DNA from: Rhodanobacter sp. OK091
Lineage (GTDB): Bacteria > Pseudomonadota > Gammaproteobacteria > Xanthomonadales > Rhodanobacteraceae
NCBI RefSeq assembly: GCF_900142825.1
Contig: NZ_FRCH01000002.1
Span: forward strand, 744,001-808,000
Direction of reading: 5' to 3'
Length of the DNA: 64,000 nucleotides
The notes under the pieces were generated by a model. The model had not been told where the DNA came from. It worked only from the letters and a program-made list of their open reading frames with translations, and did no database searches. This document shows, one piece after another, positions 26,882-36,780 of the stretch (positions are counted from its first letter, which is position 1; each line of letters opens with the position of its first letter). Made by a program: the position numbers and the translations under genes.

Positions 26882-28078
26882 GTGACCTGTCGTGATCCCG
26901 ACTTTCTCCTGATAAGTAGGCGCAGGCTGCTGGCAGCCGGGCTTGCCGCCTTTGTACTGCCTTCCTTCGGCAGGCAACTGGACAGGCTCATCGAGAGTTC
27001 TCCCACCTTCGACGCTTTCGTCGCGAAACAAATGCGCTTGGCCAAGATTCCGGGATTGGCCGTGGGCTTGGCGCGAGCGGGCGTCGTGCGCCTGGCGCGG
27101 GGCTATGGCTATGCCGATATCGATCGGCGGCGGCCGGTAACGGCGGAGACGCTGTTCCACCTCGCCTCCGTCACCAAGACGGTGACCGCTACGGCTATCA
27201 TGCAGCTCGCCGAAGCGGGGCGATTGAGCATGGACGAACCCGTCGCTCGTCATCTTGATTTCCCTGTGGCCAATCCGCGCCACCCGGATGCGCCGATCAC
27301 CTTTCGTCATCTGTTGATGCATACCTCCAGTATTTCGGACGCGAAATACTATGAGGTCGACTTTCGAGAGCAGGGCCGCGATGCGACGCTGCCGCTGGCC
27401 GATTTCCTGAAGGAGTATCTTGTGCCGGGCGGTCGGGCCTACTCCAGCGAGAAGTGCTTCGCAAATGTGGCGCCTGGCTCGACGTGGGATTACAGCAATG
27501 TCGGCTATGGCCTGTTGGGTTATCTCGCCGGCCGTATAGGCAATGAAGACATGCGCGAACAGACCCACAGACGGATATATGCGCCGCTGGCGATGCACCA
27601 TACCCATTGGACCCTGAGTGACACCCCTGCGGCCCAGGTGGCAACGCCTTACGACATGGTCGACGGTGTCCTCACCGCGGTGAAGCCCGTGGGTTTCCCC
27701 GACTGGCCCGCCGGCATGCTTCGTTCCTCCATCGCGGATTTCATTCGTTTCGTGGCTGCATCCGCCAACGGCGGCAGCGCCCTTGGCGCCCGGATCCTCA
27801 GGACGCAAACCATGGCGCAGATGCTCGACATGCAGAAACCCGCGGGGCTGCCCGATTGGCTGACTGGCCAAGGGCTCGGCTGGATGGCTTCGCGGTTTAA
27901 CGGTACCGTGACGCCGAATCACTGGGGTGGTGACCCGGGCGTCTTCACGGCGGTCTATATCGCACCCCAGACGCGAACAGGCGTCGCGCTGTTTGCCAAT
28001 GCAACGGCTACGACCGAAAGCAAAACGGCCATGAAAAATATCGCCAGTCGACTACTAGGCATGGGAGAGGGTGGCTAA
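26882..28078 (+). CDS. Exported serine hydrolase of the class C beta-lactamase/PBP4* family
   Basis: 398 residues from a GTG start with a GAGAGAGG box upstream. Tat-like signal SRRRLLAAGLAAFVLP. The active-site SxxK is in ASVTKTVTA and the YxN in YSNVGYG. The third motif is HWGGDPG rather than a KTG-like triad, as in many esterase-type members of this fold. It would cleave esters or peptides in the periplasm; beta-lactam hydrolysis cannot be claimed. Expression is probably controlled by the divergent MarR regulator through the palindrome in the shared promoter. Confidence 0.88.
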   Translation: MTCRDPDFLLISRRRLLAAGLAAFVLPSFGRQLDRLIESSPTFDAFVAKQMRLAKIPGLAVGLARAGVVRLARGYGYADIDRRRPVTAETLFHLASVTKTVTATAIMQLAEAGRLSMDEPVARHLDFPVANPRHPDAPITFRHLLMHTSSISDAKYYEVDFREQGRDATLPLADFLKEYLVPGGRAYSSEKCFANVAPGSTWDYSNVGYGLLGYLAGRIGNEDMREQTHRRIYAPLAMHHTHWTLSDTPAAQVATPYDMVDGVLTAVKPVGFPDWPAGMLRSSIADFIRFVAASANGGSALGARILRTQTMAQMLDMQKPAGLPDWLTGQGLGWMASRFNGTVTPNHWGGDPGVFTAVYIAPQTRTGVALFANATATTESKTAMKNIASRLLGMGEGG

Positions 28079-28186
28079 CCCTCGAGAGGCGTTATCAGGT
28101 CGCAGCCTGGATTTACCTTGCGGGGCAGAGCAACGACCGGAGCGAGCCTCCGAGAGACCCTGAGCGCCGAGATTTCTGCCGGCGCC

Positions 28187-28206
28187 ACTTACTCGATCGT
28201 GTGTCG
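28187..28206. repeat. 20-nt exact intergenic repeat, copy 1
   Basis: ACTTACTCGATCGTGTGTCG occurs here and at 55424-55443, both outside genes. The core contains the palindrome CGATCG. Role unknown. Confidence 0.6.
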
Positions 28207-28427
28207 GGCATCTCGCAAGCAAAGGTCAACGCCATCGCCAGGCGATTGAACGAACGTCAGAGGAAGACCAGCGACCGAGTAGTCGGCGGGCCGGCTCATG
28301 CATGCCGAAACGAGATCGCCGGTAGCAACTGGCGACAGCCTCGCACAGCCTACGATCGCAAGCTGGATTTTTTTTGCGTTGCAGCGTGACACCCCGCGTC
28401 TTCGGCGTCTTAATCGCTCTCAGGGGA

Positions 28428-28450
28428 TTTAGATCGATCCAAGTCAAGAG
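28428..28450. promoter_or_regulatory. Operator-like TTAGATCGATCCAA element, distal copy
   Basis: An imperfect palindrome with a GATCGATC core flanked by TT/AA, at 28429-28442. The 23-base stretch matches the proximal copy at 28830 at 21 positions. A central CG in a palindrome is typical of LacI-family operators, which commonly control glycan-use loci. Confidence 0.45.
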
Positions 28451-28829
28451 CAATTCGGGTCATATCGCTTTGCGAAGGATCTGATCGACTTGGAGTGAGG
28501 CGGGGAGGGCTAAGGACCGCGCATCACGCGCCGCCCGAGATGTCGCTGTTTCCCGCCAGACCGGTTGGAAGGAATGGGAAGCGCCGCATGAAACCAGAAA
28601 CCGTCCGTATTCCCGTGATGACAAGCCCCTGCACAGCATGCGTGCCCGCGTTCGTGAGGGCTGTTGCCAGGAGCGGGCATGGTTGCCACCGTGTTCTCCG
28701 CATGAGTTCCGGGGTGGCGATCACCCGTTTCCGTCGATGTGTTCACTCCGTCGAGCGGCGATCGCAAGCGCATCCGGTGCCTTGAAACTTCCATCGCTGA
28801 CGAGCCTGGCGCTTGTTGGCTGCCGAAAT

Positions 28830-28852
28830 TTTAGATCGATCCAATTCGAGAG
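28830..28852. promoter_or_regulatory. Operator-like TTAGATCGATCCAA element, proximal copy
   Basis: Second copy of the palindrome, about 105 bases before the TonB receptor start. Position and conservation suggest a repressor or activator site for the receptor-GH92-GH2 locus. No LacI-type gene is present in the window. Confidence 0.5.
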
Positions 28853-28956
28853 GGAGGAGGACACCTGCAGTAACAGATCGTGCATCGCAGCAGTGATCAA
28901 ACGGGGGGTCACCGCGCCGGCTCTGAACGGCGCACCAAGTATGGGAATCAAGAAAG

Positions 28957-31900
28957 ATGACTTATCTGCCTCACGCGTTTACGCGCAAGCCGTTGTACGC
29001 CGCACTCGCCTTGGCGACCTTGTCATTTGGCGGCTGCCTGGGAATACCCGCGGTCGCCTTTGCACAGACATCTGCGCCTGCTTCAACCTCAACGACAACA
29101 CCGACGCCAGCGCCGGCGTCCGATAAAGACAAGAAAGCCAAAAAAGAGAAAACCGGGAACGCAACCAATCCCACTACGCTCCAAACGGTCGTCGTCACGA
29201 GTTTTCGCCAGTCGGTCGACCAGAACATGCAGGACAAGCGCGATTCCAATTCCATCGTCGAGGTCATCAACGCGCAGAACATCGCGCAGTTCCCCGCCAA
29301 GAACATCGCCGATGCCCTGGCGCATGTGCCCGGCGTGGTCATCACCCGCGAGTCGGGCGAAGGCAAGACGGTCAGCATTCGAGGCCTTGCGCCCGAGCTG
29401 ACGCTGACTGAATTGAACGGCAACTACGTGGCCTCGGCCGATACCTCGGCCGGCCTGACGCGGTCGTTCAACTACTCGATGATGCCCGCCAACATGTTTT
29501 CGGACATCAAGCTCTACAAGAGCCTGGAAGCGCGTCTGGATGAAGGTGGCATCGGCGGCAACGTGGACCTGCGCACGCGCCGCCCGCTGGAGATGAAGGC
29601 GAACGACGGCTTCGTGTCCGTCAATGGCGCGGGCTCCGACAACAGCAGCAAGATCACTCCGCAAGTCTCGGCGCTGTGGTCGTGGAAAAACAAGGACCAG
29701 ACCTTCGGCGTCCTGGTCGCGGGGTCGTACCAGAAGCGCCGGGATATCGATTACACGGCCAATGCGTCGAGTTGGCACTGGTGGGCCAACAACTGCACCG
29801 ACCAGGCGACGTGCACCGAACCGCCGGTAAACGTGCATGGGCAGCAGTACGACAGTGCGGTGGCATCCAACCTCGCCCTGTGGCCGGGTGGCGGCGTGAC
29901 CGACCAGGCCGGCAACAGCTATTCGGGCTACTGGATGCCGCAGCAGTTCGCCACCAGCCGCAACCAGCTGGACCTGAAGACCAAGGGTCTCCAGGCCACC
30001 ATGCAACTCAAGCCCAGCGATCATTTTCTGCTGACGGGCAATTACTTCCGCTTCCAGCGGCAGCAGACCCAGATCACCAACACCCTGGAGGTACCCGAGT
30101 GGGGCCTGCCCACCGGCAGCTACGCGGACCAGCAGGGCAGGCTGCTCGCTCCCAATGGATTGACGTTCGACCCGTCGCACACTGTCGTCACCGGTGCGAA
30201 CTACGTGCTTCCGCCCGCAGGTACGGGCTGCAACTCGCTGACCAACCCCGTCACCGGCGCGCAACGACAGCCGGTGGACGTCTGTTCCACGGAGATACCG
30301 TGGCTCAACGGCAACTACTCCATCGAAAAGGCCACCTCGCAAACCCTCAACCTCGAAGGCGAGTGGGACAACGGCGGCAGCCTCAGCGGATCGTTCAACG
30401 TAGGCCGCACATGGGCGACGGGCGGCCCCTCGGTGGAACTGGGCATGGCCGCCAAGCCGCGCAACTTCGTCAATGGCCAGTGGGTGGACGGCAGCAACGG
30501 AGCCGCATGGACGCTGAACGGCAAGCCGACCCTCACGGCCTCGCCGAACGTGCTGCAGAACATGCTCGCCGGTGCGGGACAGGTGGACCTTGGCTCGACC
30601 GGTTCCAACATGGTCAATACCAGCACCTCGCAGAATTTCGCCCAGGCGGACTTCACGTGGGCCTTCGAGGACAGCTGGATGCAATCGCTGCAGTTCGGCG
30701 TCAAGTACCGCGACAACCATGCCGAGCAGCAGGGCAACGAACTGCGCTGGTACTGCAAGGGCACTACGTTGCAGTTCCAGTCCTGCGATCCGAATGCCGG
30801 CCAGTTGCCGGCGGGCTTCCTCCTGCCGAACTCGCTCGACGGCAACACCGAGGCCTACAACGACAACACCTTCCCGGCGATCAATTTCCCGGCCTACTAC
30901 AACCACCTCAACTCCACCTACGACCGGGTGGCGTACAACCATCCCGAAGACAAGTCGACGATCCGGGAAAAGATCTCGGCCGCCTACGTTCAGGCGAACT
31001 TCGATACGGGCTCGCTACGAGGCAACGTGGGCCTTCGCTTTGTCAGCACGAAGCAAGACCTCACCGTCGCCGACGAGATCACCACCAACAATGCGGTGTA
31101 TTACCACGACGCGAACGGCAACATCCTGATCTGTCCGGCCAATGGCGTGAACGCCGGTGGCGGTCCGTGCGCACCGGGCGATTTCCAGTACCTGCCGCGC
31201 GAGCAGTCGGTGGTGCAGACGTTCTCCAACGCTTCTACCTCCAAGCGGTACAACAAGCTCCTGCCCAGCTTCAACGTCGCGTGGACCTTCGCGAACGACT
31301 TCGTGCTGCGCGCGGCCGGGTCGCAGGCGATGGCACGTGCCAATTACACCGACCTGGCCCAGCTGGGCAGCCTCACCGACAACACCCAGGCCTACTACAA
31401 CGATCGCAAGCAGTTCGGCGCACCTCTGCCCGGGTGGTACGGCAGCGGCGCCAACGCGGATCTGAAGCCGTTCACGGCCACCCAGTTCGACCTGGCGGGC
31501 GAGTGGTACTACGCGCCCGAATCGGTCGTCGGCCTAGATCTGTTCGAGAAGAAGGTGAAGAACTTCGTCGTACCGGTCACCGTCAACAACATCACGGTGA
31601 ATGTCGGTGGCACCGAACAGAACTTCATGCAGTACAGCACCAATGCCAACGGCCGCTCGGGCACCTCCAAGGGCGTGGAGCTCTACACGCAGCACACCTT
31701 CAAATCGGGCTTTGGCTACATCGCCAATTACACGCTCAACAAGACCAACGAAACTCCCGTTTCGCTCGGCGACACCCAGGTGGGCAAGTCGGAGCTGATC
31801 GGCAGCGCCAAGTACGCGGCGAACGTGTCGTTGTTCTATGAAAAGAATGGACTCCTGCTTCGCGCCACCAATAACTGGACGGGCCGGACCATGCAGGGCT

Positions 31901-32127
31901 TGTCGTCGGGCCTGCCGATCTATACGCGGCCGTACCACCAGCTCGACTTGAATGGCGACTACGAGTTCAACAAGCACCTGATGGTGACTGCGTCGATCAT
32001 CAACCTGACGCGTTCCATGCCTCGCCAATACCTGGGCGGCGACACGACGGCACGCCTGTACGAGCTGGAGTATGCCGGGCGCCAGTACTACGTGGGCCTG
32101 ACATACAAGTTCGGCGATGGTGGTTGA
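28957..32127 (+). CDS. TonB-dependent outer-membrane receptor (carbohydrate-linked, Xanthomonas/Caulobacter type)
   Basis: 1056 residues. The signal peptide (PLYAALALATLSFGGCLGIPAVAFAQ) is followed by a low-complexity linker, a TonB-box-like TVVVTS, and a plug domain at about 85-210 (NIADALAHVPGVVITRESGEGKTVSIRGL). The 22-strand barrel ends with the aromatic signature YYVGLTYKF. Length and plug type match the TonB receptor subgroup associated with glycan utilisation in Xanthomonadales. It would import an oligosaccharide across the outer membrane. The next two genes encode an alpha-mannosidase and a GH2 enzyme, pointing to a mannose-containing glycan. Two operator-like palindromes precede it. 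Confidence 0.93.
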   Translation: MTYLPHAFTRKPLYAALALATLSFGGCLGIPAVAFAQTSAPASTSTTTPTPAPASDKDKKAKKEKTGNATNPTTLQTVVVTSFRQSVDQNMQDKRDSNSIVEVINAQNIAQFPAKNIADALAHVPGVVITRESGEGKTVSIRGLAPELTLTELNGNYVASADTSAGLTRSFNYSMMPANMFSDIKLYKSLEARLDEGGIGGNVDLRTRRPLEMKANDGFVSVNGAGSDNSSKITPQVSALWSWKNKDQTFGVLVAGSYQKRRDIDYTANASSWHWWANNCTDQATCTEPPVNVHGQQYDSAVASNLALWPGGGVTDQAGNSYSGYWMPQQFATSRNQLDLKTKGLQATMQLKPSDHFLLTGNYFRFQRQQTQITNTLEVPEWGLPTGSYADQQGRLLAPNGLTFDPSHTVVTGANYVLPPAGTGCNSLTNPVTGAQRQPVDVCSTEIPWLNGNYSIEKATSQTLNLEGEWDNGGSLSGSFNVGRTWATGGPSVELGMAAKPRNFVNGQWVDGSNGAAWTLNGKPTLTASPNVLQNMLAGAGQVDLGSTGSNMVNTSTSQNFAQADFTWAFEDSWMQSLQFGVKYRDNHAEQQGNELRWYCKGTTLQFQSCDPNAGQLPAGFLLPNSLDGNTEAYNDNTFPAINFPAYYNHLNSTYDRVAYNHPEDKSTIREKISAAYVQANFDTGSLRGNVGLRFVSTKQDLTVADEITTNNAVYYHDANGNILICPANGVNAGGGPCAPGDFQYLPREQSVVQTFSNASTSKRYNKLLPSFNVAWTFANDFVLRAAGSQAMARANYTDLAQLGSLTDNTQAYYNDRKQFGAPLPGWYGSGANADLKPFTATQFDLAGEWYYAPESVVGLDLFEKKVKNFVVPVTVNNITVNVGGTEQNFMQYSTNANGRSGTSKGVELYTQHTFKSGFGYIANYTLNKTNETPVSLGDTQVGKSELIGSAKYAANVSLFYEKNGLLLRATNNWTGRTMQGLSSGLPIYTRPYHQLDLNGDYEFNKHLMVTASIINLTRSMPRQYLGGDTTARLYELEYAGRQYYVGLTYKFGDGG

Positions 32128-32137
32128 AAGAGGGCGG

Positions 32138-32216
32138 GCAGGGTCGGGCTTCTTGCCTGACCCTGCAGCCGGCCGGCCTTCCGCCTTTCTCCTTCTCTCA
32201 GCCGGGGAGAAGGAGA
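32138..32216 (+). terminator. Two successive hairpins between the TonB receptor and GH92 genes
   Basis: First hairpin: GCAGGGTC at 32138-32145 pairs with GACCCTGC at 32159-32166, extended by an inner GGC/GCC. Second: TCTCCTTCTC at 32188-32197 pairs with GAGAAGGAGA at 32207-32216. They could reduce read-through or stabilise the receptor mRNA, giving a lower level of the enzymes than of the receptor. Confidence 0.5.
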
Positions 32217-32271
32217 GAGTTGCCACGCGCACGGAGGCGGATGCGCCTTCACTCCGCAACAGGAAGAGATC

Positions 32272-34668
32272 ATGAACTCCTCTCTCGCACGCCTTCGTCG
32301 TCGCGCTTCGGCCTTTTTCGACCGGCGCGCCGGCATGGCCATCGTGCTGGCGATCTTCGCGGCCGGAAGCATCGGCGCGGGCCATGCCAGGAATGGCAGC
32401 ACGCCTCCATCCGCAATGTCAGCCGTCGATGAGGCCAACCCCTTGGTCGGTACCGAGCCACTGGATAGGCAGGCCTTGATCGGCAACGCACCACCGCCGG
32501 GCGAGCCGCTGTATTCGGGCATGACGTCGCCGGGTGCGAGCTTGCCGCAAAGTTCCACCGAGGCGGCGCCGGTCAACATCAACGCCGATCTCAGCTATCC
32601 CACGGGCGTCGCCGCGTCCTATGCCTACGGCCGTCCGACGATGATCGGCTTCACCGGCGGCGGCTCGACCTACGGCGCCCGCGCCGCGCCGATGATCATG
32701 CCGGTGGTCGGTGACTGGACCGTACCGCCGGACTATGCGCCGTCGTACTACGACAAGGCGCGTGAAAAGGCATCGCCCGGCTACTATGCGGTCGACCTCG
32801 CCACATTCCACACCCGTGTCGAGCTGACGGCGACGCAATGGACCAGCCTGATCCGCTTCACCTTTCCGGCGAGCCATCGCTCGAACGTCGTGGTCAATCT
32901 GCGCCGCGCCGGGGGCAACGTGGAGGTGGTCGATGACCACACCATTCGCGGCGTCGCCGAGGAGGGGCGCGCGGAGCGCGACTCGGACGGCGCCTGGTTC
33001 GTCGCGGAATTCTCGCGTCCGTTCGCGGGCTTCGGCACCTTCCGCGCGAACCTGAGCGACAAAGGCGAAGGGCTCGGTGGCGAGGACGTGCAGGCTGCCC
33101 GCCGCAAGGTCTCCGGCAGCTATGCAGGCGCCTACGTCACCTTCGACACGCGTTCTGGCGAGCAGGTGCTCGTGAGAATCGCCCACGGCCACAGTGCCGA
33201 GGAAGCCGAGCAGCGTCTGCACGCCGAGGCTGGCGGCTGGGATTTCGAACGCGTGCACGCCCAGGCGCGCGCGGCCTGGGCGCAACTGTTCGATCGTGTC
33301 GAAGTCGCCGGCGGCACGCCGAAGCAGCGCATGCTGTTCTACTCGACGCTGTATCACTCGTTCGCCAGCCCACGGCTGATCGCGCGCAAGGGCGCCCGCT
33401 TCACCGACGCGGACGGCCACGCCCAGGTCGCCACCTACGATCGCTACGGGCCGGTGCCTTTCTGGGATACCGGCCGCAACCAGATCGCGCTGCTGATGCT
33501 GCTCGAGCCGGACGTCGTGCAGGACATCATGCACTCCGAGCTGGACCGTGCGCGCGAACGCGGCTACATGGACACGTCGTTCCACGGCGACCATGCCGTA
33601 TTCCTCTACGACGGAGCATGGCAGCGCGGCATCCCGTTCGATTACGCCGCCGCGTACACGTATCTGCGCAAGAATGCGACCGACCCGAAGGGGCCGCGCG
33701 GTTACCTCACCGAATACATGAAGAACGGCTGGATCGCCGACATCGTGCCGCCGGGCAATCCCAGCCCGCCGTATGCCGGTGGCAAGGCAGGCGTCGCCAC
33801 CACGCTCGAATACGCCTGGGACGATCATGCGCTGGCCGATGTCGCCCGTCGTCTGGGCAAGACGGACGACGCCCAGATGTTCATGCGCCGCGCCACGAAC
33901 TACCGCAACGTATTCGATCCGTCGGTGGGCTTCATGCGCGGCCGCACCGCGGATGGCAAGTGGATCTCGCCGTTCGATCCGGGCGAGCCGTACTACAACT
34001 TCATGATGAAGGAAGCCTCGGGCTGGTCCACGCTGTGGCTGGTGCCGCACGACGTGCAAGGCTTGATGAATCTGCTCGGCGGCCGCGATGCATTCAACGC
34101 CAAGCTCGATGCCTTTTTCTCCACGCCTTACCAGCCCCAAGGCATCTGCCGCGACTGCACAGGCATGATCGGGCAGTACGTGCAGGGCAACCAGCCGGAC
34201 CAGCAGGCGGCCTACCTCTATGCATGGAGCGGCCAGCCCTGGAAGACGCAGGCGCTGACACGTCGCATCCTCGCCGAGCTGTACGGCAGCGACGCCAGCG
34301 GCTACGGCTTTCCCGGCATGGACGACCAGGGCTCGACTTCATCGTGGTATGTGCTCAGCGCGATGGGCTTCTATCCGGTCGACCCTTCGAGTCCCGACTA
34401 CGTCATCGGCAGTCCGATCTTCGACCGGATCCGGTTGCGCATGGGCAACGGCAAGATCTTCGAGATCGTCGCGCGCAACAACTCGGCCCGGAACATATAC
34501 ATCAAGTCCGCTACGCTCAACGGCAAGCCGTGGACCAAACCCTGGTTCAGCTATGCCGACATCGCGAACGGCGCCACGTTGGTGCTCACGATGGGGCCCG
34601 AGCCGAACAAGGCCTGGGGTGGGGACCCGCACGATGCGCCGCCGTCGATGTCGGTGGAGCGGCCATGA
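32272..34668 (+). CDS. GH92 family alpha-1,2-mannosidase
   Basis: 798 residues. A signal/anchor segment (MAIVLAIFAAGSIGAGHA) precedes a NPLVGTEPL...GNAPPPGEPLYSGMTSPGA start typical of GH92. The family core is present: RFTFP....NVVVNL, a DTRSGEQVLVRI beta domain, and the (alpha/alpha)6 catalytic domain with GPVPFWDTGRNQIALLML, YMDTSFHGDHA, EYMKNGWI, the EASGWSTLWLVPHDVQGLM segment and the C-terminal GMDDQGSTSSWYVLSAMGFYPVDPSSPDY stretch. The enzyme is a calcium-dependent exo-mannosidase in the periplasm. It follows the TonB receptor and precedes a GH2 enzyme, with a 37-base gap to the latter. Confidence 0.93.
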   Translation: MNSSLARLRRRASAFFDRRAGMAIVLAIFAAGSIGAGHARNGSTPPSAMSAVDEANPLVGTEPLDRQALIGNAPPPGEPLYSGMTSPGASLPQSSTEAAPVNINADLSYPTGVAASYAYGRPTMIGFTGGGSTYGARAAPMIMPVVGDWTVPPDYAPSYYDKAREKASPGYYAVDLATFHTRVELTATQWTSLIRFTFPASHRSNVVVNLRRAGGNVEVVDDHTIRGVAEEGRAERDSDGAWFVAEFSRPFAGFGTFRANLSDKGEGLGGEDVQAARRKVSGSYAGAYVTFDTRSGEQVLVRIAHGHSAEEAEQRLHAEAGGWDFERVHAQARAAWAQLFDRVEVAGGTPKQRMLFYSTLYHSFASPRLIARKGARFTDADGHAQVATYDRYGPVPFWDTGRNQIALLMLLEPDVVQDIMHSELDRARERGYMDTSFHGDHAVFLYDGAWQRGIPFDYAAAYTYLRKNATDPKGPRGYLTEYMKNGWIADIVPPGNPSPPYAGGKAGVATTLEYAWDDHALADVARRLGKTDDAQMFMRRATNYRNVFDPSVGFMRGRTADGKWISPFDPGEPYYNFMMKEASGWSTLWLVPHDVQGLMNLLGGRDAFNAKLDAFFSTPYQPQGICRDCTGMIGQYVQGNQPDQQAAYLYAWSGQPWKTQALTRRILAELYGSDASGYGFPGMDDQGSTSSWYVLSAMGFYPVDPSSPDYVIGSPIFDRIRLRMGNGKIFEIVARNNSARNIYIKSATLNGKPWTKPWFSYADIANGATLVLTMGPEPNKAWGGDPHDAPPSMSVERP

Positions 34669-34705
34669 TCGCCGGGGTATTGCAACGTCTCATGAGGAAG
34701 TGCGA

Positions 34706-36574
34706 ATGACGAGCAACATCGGGATCCGAGGCATGAGTGCCTTGATGAACATGGCCATGGCGATGAGCTTCGCCTCGATGGCGATGGCGGCACCGGAGCA
34801 GACAACCATCTGGAACGGCAAGGTGGCGCCCTTGGCGACACCGTGGACGACCGAGGTGTCGCCCCGCAACGCGTTGCCCGAGTACCCGCGCCCGCAGCTG
34901 GCGCGCCCGTCGCTGGAGCATCCGCAATGGATGAGTCTCAACGGGCTTTGGCAATACGCGCCGGATGACGGGCAGGGCAAGCCGCCGTTCGGCCAGACGC
35001 TGAAGGGGCATGTTCTGGTGCCGTATCCGATCGAGTCCGTGCTCTCGGGCGTGCAAAAGCATTCGGACTTCATGTTCTATCGCCGGCTGGTGGACATCCC
35101 GGCTGCCTTCACCGCGCATGGCCAGCACGTGCGGCTGAATTTCGGTGCGGTGGACCACGACGCCACGGTCTACGTCAACGGTACGCAGATAGCGCGCCAT
35201 GCGGGTGGCTATACATCTTTCAGTGCGGACATCACGTCGGCGATTCGCCCCCAGGGAGCGCAGGAGATCATCGTCGCCGTGCATGCGCCGGTGGACGCCG
35301 CCAACGTGATGGTCGGCAAGCAGCGGCTGAAACCCGAAGGCATCTTCTACACGGCGGCCTCGGGAATCTGGCAGTCGGTATGGCTGGAGCCGGTGCCGGC
35401 CATCAGCCTGGCGCAGCTGAATTTCACACCGGCCCGTACTCTGGATGCCTTCGCAGTCACTTCGAAGCTGGATGGCCGTAGCGAGCGCGCCACGCTGCAT
35501 GTCACCGCGTATGCGGATGGCAAGGCGGTAGGTGAGGCGAGTGGTGCAGCCGGCCAACCGCTGCATCTGGCCATCGCGCATCCGCGCCTGTGGAGCCCGC
35601 AGGATCCCTTCCTGTACACCTTCAAGGCCACGCTTACGCAGGGCGATCAACGCGACGAAGTGACCAGCTATGCCGGCCTGCGCTCCATCGGTGTCGAGAA
35701 GGTAGGCGGGCGCAACCGCATCGTGTTGAACGGCAAGCCGACCTTCCTGCTGGCCACGCTGGACCAGGGCTACTGGCCGGACGGCATCTACACCGCGCCC
35801 ACCGACGCGGCGCTGAAGTTCGACATACAGAAGACCAGAGACCTGGGCTTCAACACCATCCGCAAACACATCAAGGTGGAACCGGCACGCTGGTATTACT
35901 GGGCCGACCGCATCGGCCTGATGGTATGGCAGGACATGCCGGCGCTGCCGACCGATCGCAACGACAAGCTCAGCGCCGCCGACAAGACCGCCTTCCGCGC
36001 CGATGTCTCGTCCATCGTCGAGCAGCTCGAGGGCGAAACCTCGATCATCGGCTGGATTCCGTTCAACGAGGGCTGGGGCCAGTGGAGCATTCCGGCCGCC
36101 GCCGAACTGGCCGCGCAGATCAAGCAACTCGACCCGTCGCGCCTGGTCGATGCGCGCAGCGGCGCCAACTGTTGCGACACCAAGGGCGACCCGCACGCCG
36201 GCGACGTCTACGACGTACATGACTACCAGGGCCCCGGCCTGCCCAGCCCGGACGCAGAGCGCGCCGCCATCGACGGCGAGCACGGCGGCCTGACCCTGGG
36301 CATTCCCGGCCATGTCTGGCCCAACACGCCGATCAACCCTTACGGCGCAGTGAAGGATCACGACGCATTGAACGCCGGCTACGTCGCCAATACCGCCGTG
36401 CTGCGCGACAAGGGTGTGGCCAAAGGCATGTCCGGCAGCGTCTACACCCAGATCACCGATGTCGAGGGCGAGCACAACGGCTTGTACACCTACGACCGCA
36501 AAGTCGAGAAGGTGGATGAGGTCAAGGTGCGCGCGATCAATGAGGAGACGATACGCGCCGGCGCGCAGCCCTGA
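34706..36574 (+). CDS. GH2-family exported glycoside hydrolase
   Basis: 622 residues from ATG 34706 with GAGGAA upstream. A methionine-rich signal peptide (MNMAMAMSFASMAMAA) is followed by the sugar-binding jelly roll (DFMFYRRLVDIP...LNFGAVDHDATVYVNG..IARHAGGY). An immunoglobulin-like domain (about 235-340) and a TIM barrel come next. The acid/base glutamate is in FNEGWGQW (Glu455). Typical substrates of this group are beta-galactosides or beta-mannosides; beta-mannoside is attractive beside GH92 but is not shown by the sequence. It is the third gene of the glycan locus. Confidence 0.9.
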   Translation: MTSNIGIRGMSALMNMAMAMSFASMAMAAPEQTTIWNGKVAPLATPWTTEVSPRNALPEYPRPQLARPSLEHPQWMSLNGLWQYAPDDGQGKPPFGQTLKGHVLVPYPIESVLSGVQKHSDFMFYRRLVDIPAAFTAHGQHVRLNFGAVDHDATVYVNGTQIARHAGGYTSFSADITSAIRPQGAQEIIVAVHAPVDAANVMVGKQRLKPEGIFYTAASGIWQSVWLEPVPAISLAQLNFTPARTLDAFAVTSKLDGRSERATLHVTAYADGKAVGEASGAAGQPLHLAIAHPRLWSPQDPFLYTFKATLTQGDQRDEVTSYAGLRSIGVEKVGGRNRIVLNGKPTFLLATLDQGYWPDGIYTAPTDAALKFDIQKTRDLGFNTIRKHIKVEPARWYYWADRIGLMVWQDMPALPTDRNDKLSAADKTAFRADVSSIVEQLEGETSIIGWIPFNEGWGQWSIPAAAELAAQIKQLDPSRLVDARSGANCCDTKGDPHAGDVYDVHDYQGPGLPSPDAERAAIDGEHGGLTLGIPGHVWPNTPINPYGAVKDHDALNAGYVANTAVLRDKGVAKGMSGSVYTQITDVEGEHNGLYTYDRKVEKVDEVKVRAINEETIRAGAQP

Positions 36575-36780
36575 GGCCCGCGTGTGGCTTGTTGGAGAAA
36601 CCTCTGGAAAGATCGGCTTCCAGGCTGAATGATGTATGTGACGGAAATTCGGCAAAAGCCGTGGTGGGGCAGAGCGCCCGTGATGCGGATCGATGCAACG
36701 GGGGAAGCATTCGGCAGAGGAGCGCCGATGCCTGCTACGACGTCGGACCTGGAAAACATTTTGAAGCAGCGAGGAGCACG

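Larger units (their letters stand above)
28079..28956. other. Long intergenic region upstream of the TonB receptor
   Basis: 878 bases with short open stretches on both strands but none with a recognisable product or good start. It contains a 20-base exact copy of sequence found at 55424, two near-identical operator-like palindromes 402 bases apart, and the leader of the TonB receptor gene. A T8 run lies near 28370. It may contain regulatory sites and decayed sequence. Confidence 0.5.

Noticed and set aside
26882-28078. Beta-lactamase resistance gene
   Set aside because: SxxK and YxN are present but the fold is shared by many esterases and peptidases; no specific resistance feature is visible.
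29089-30942. 617-codon open frame on the minus strand opposite the TonB receptor gene
   Set aside because: Arginine/alanine/glycine/valine-rich composition with no family motif; a shadow of high-GC codon use in the real gene.
32419-34140. 573-codon minus-strand open frame opposite GH92
   Set aside because: GH92 motifs are in the plus frame; the reverse product is arginine/valine-rich without motifs.
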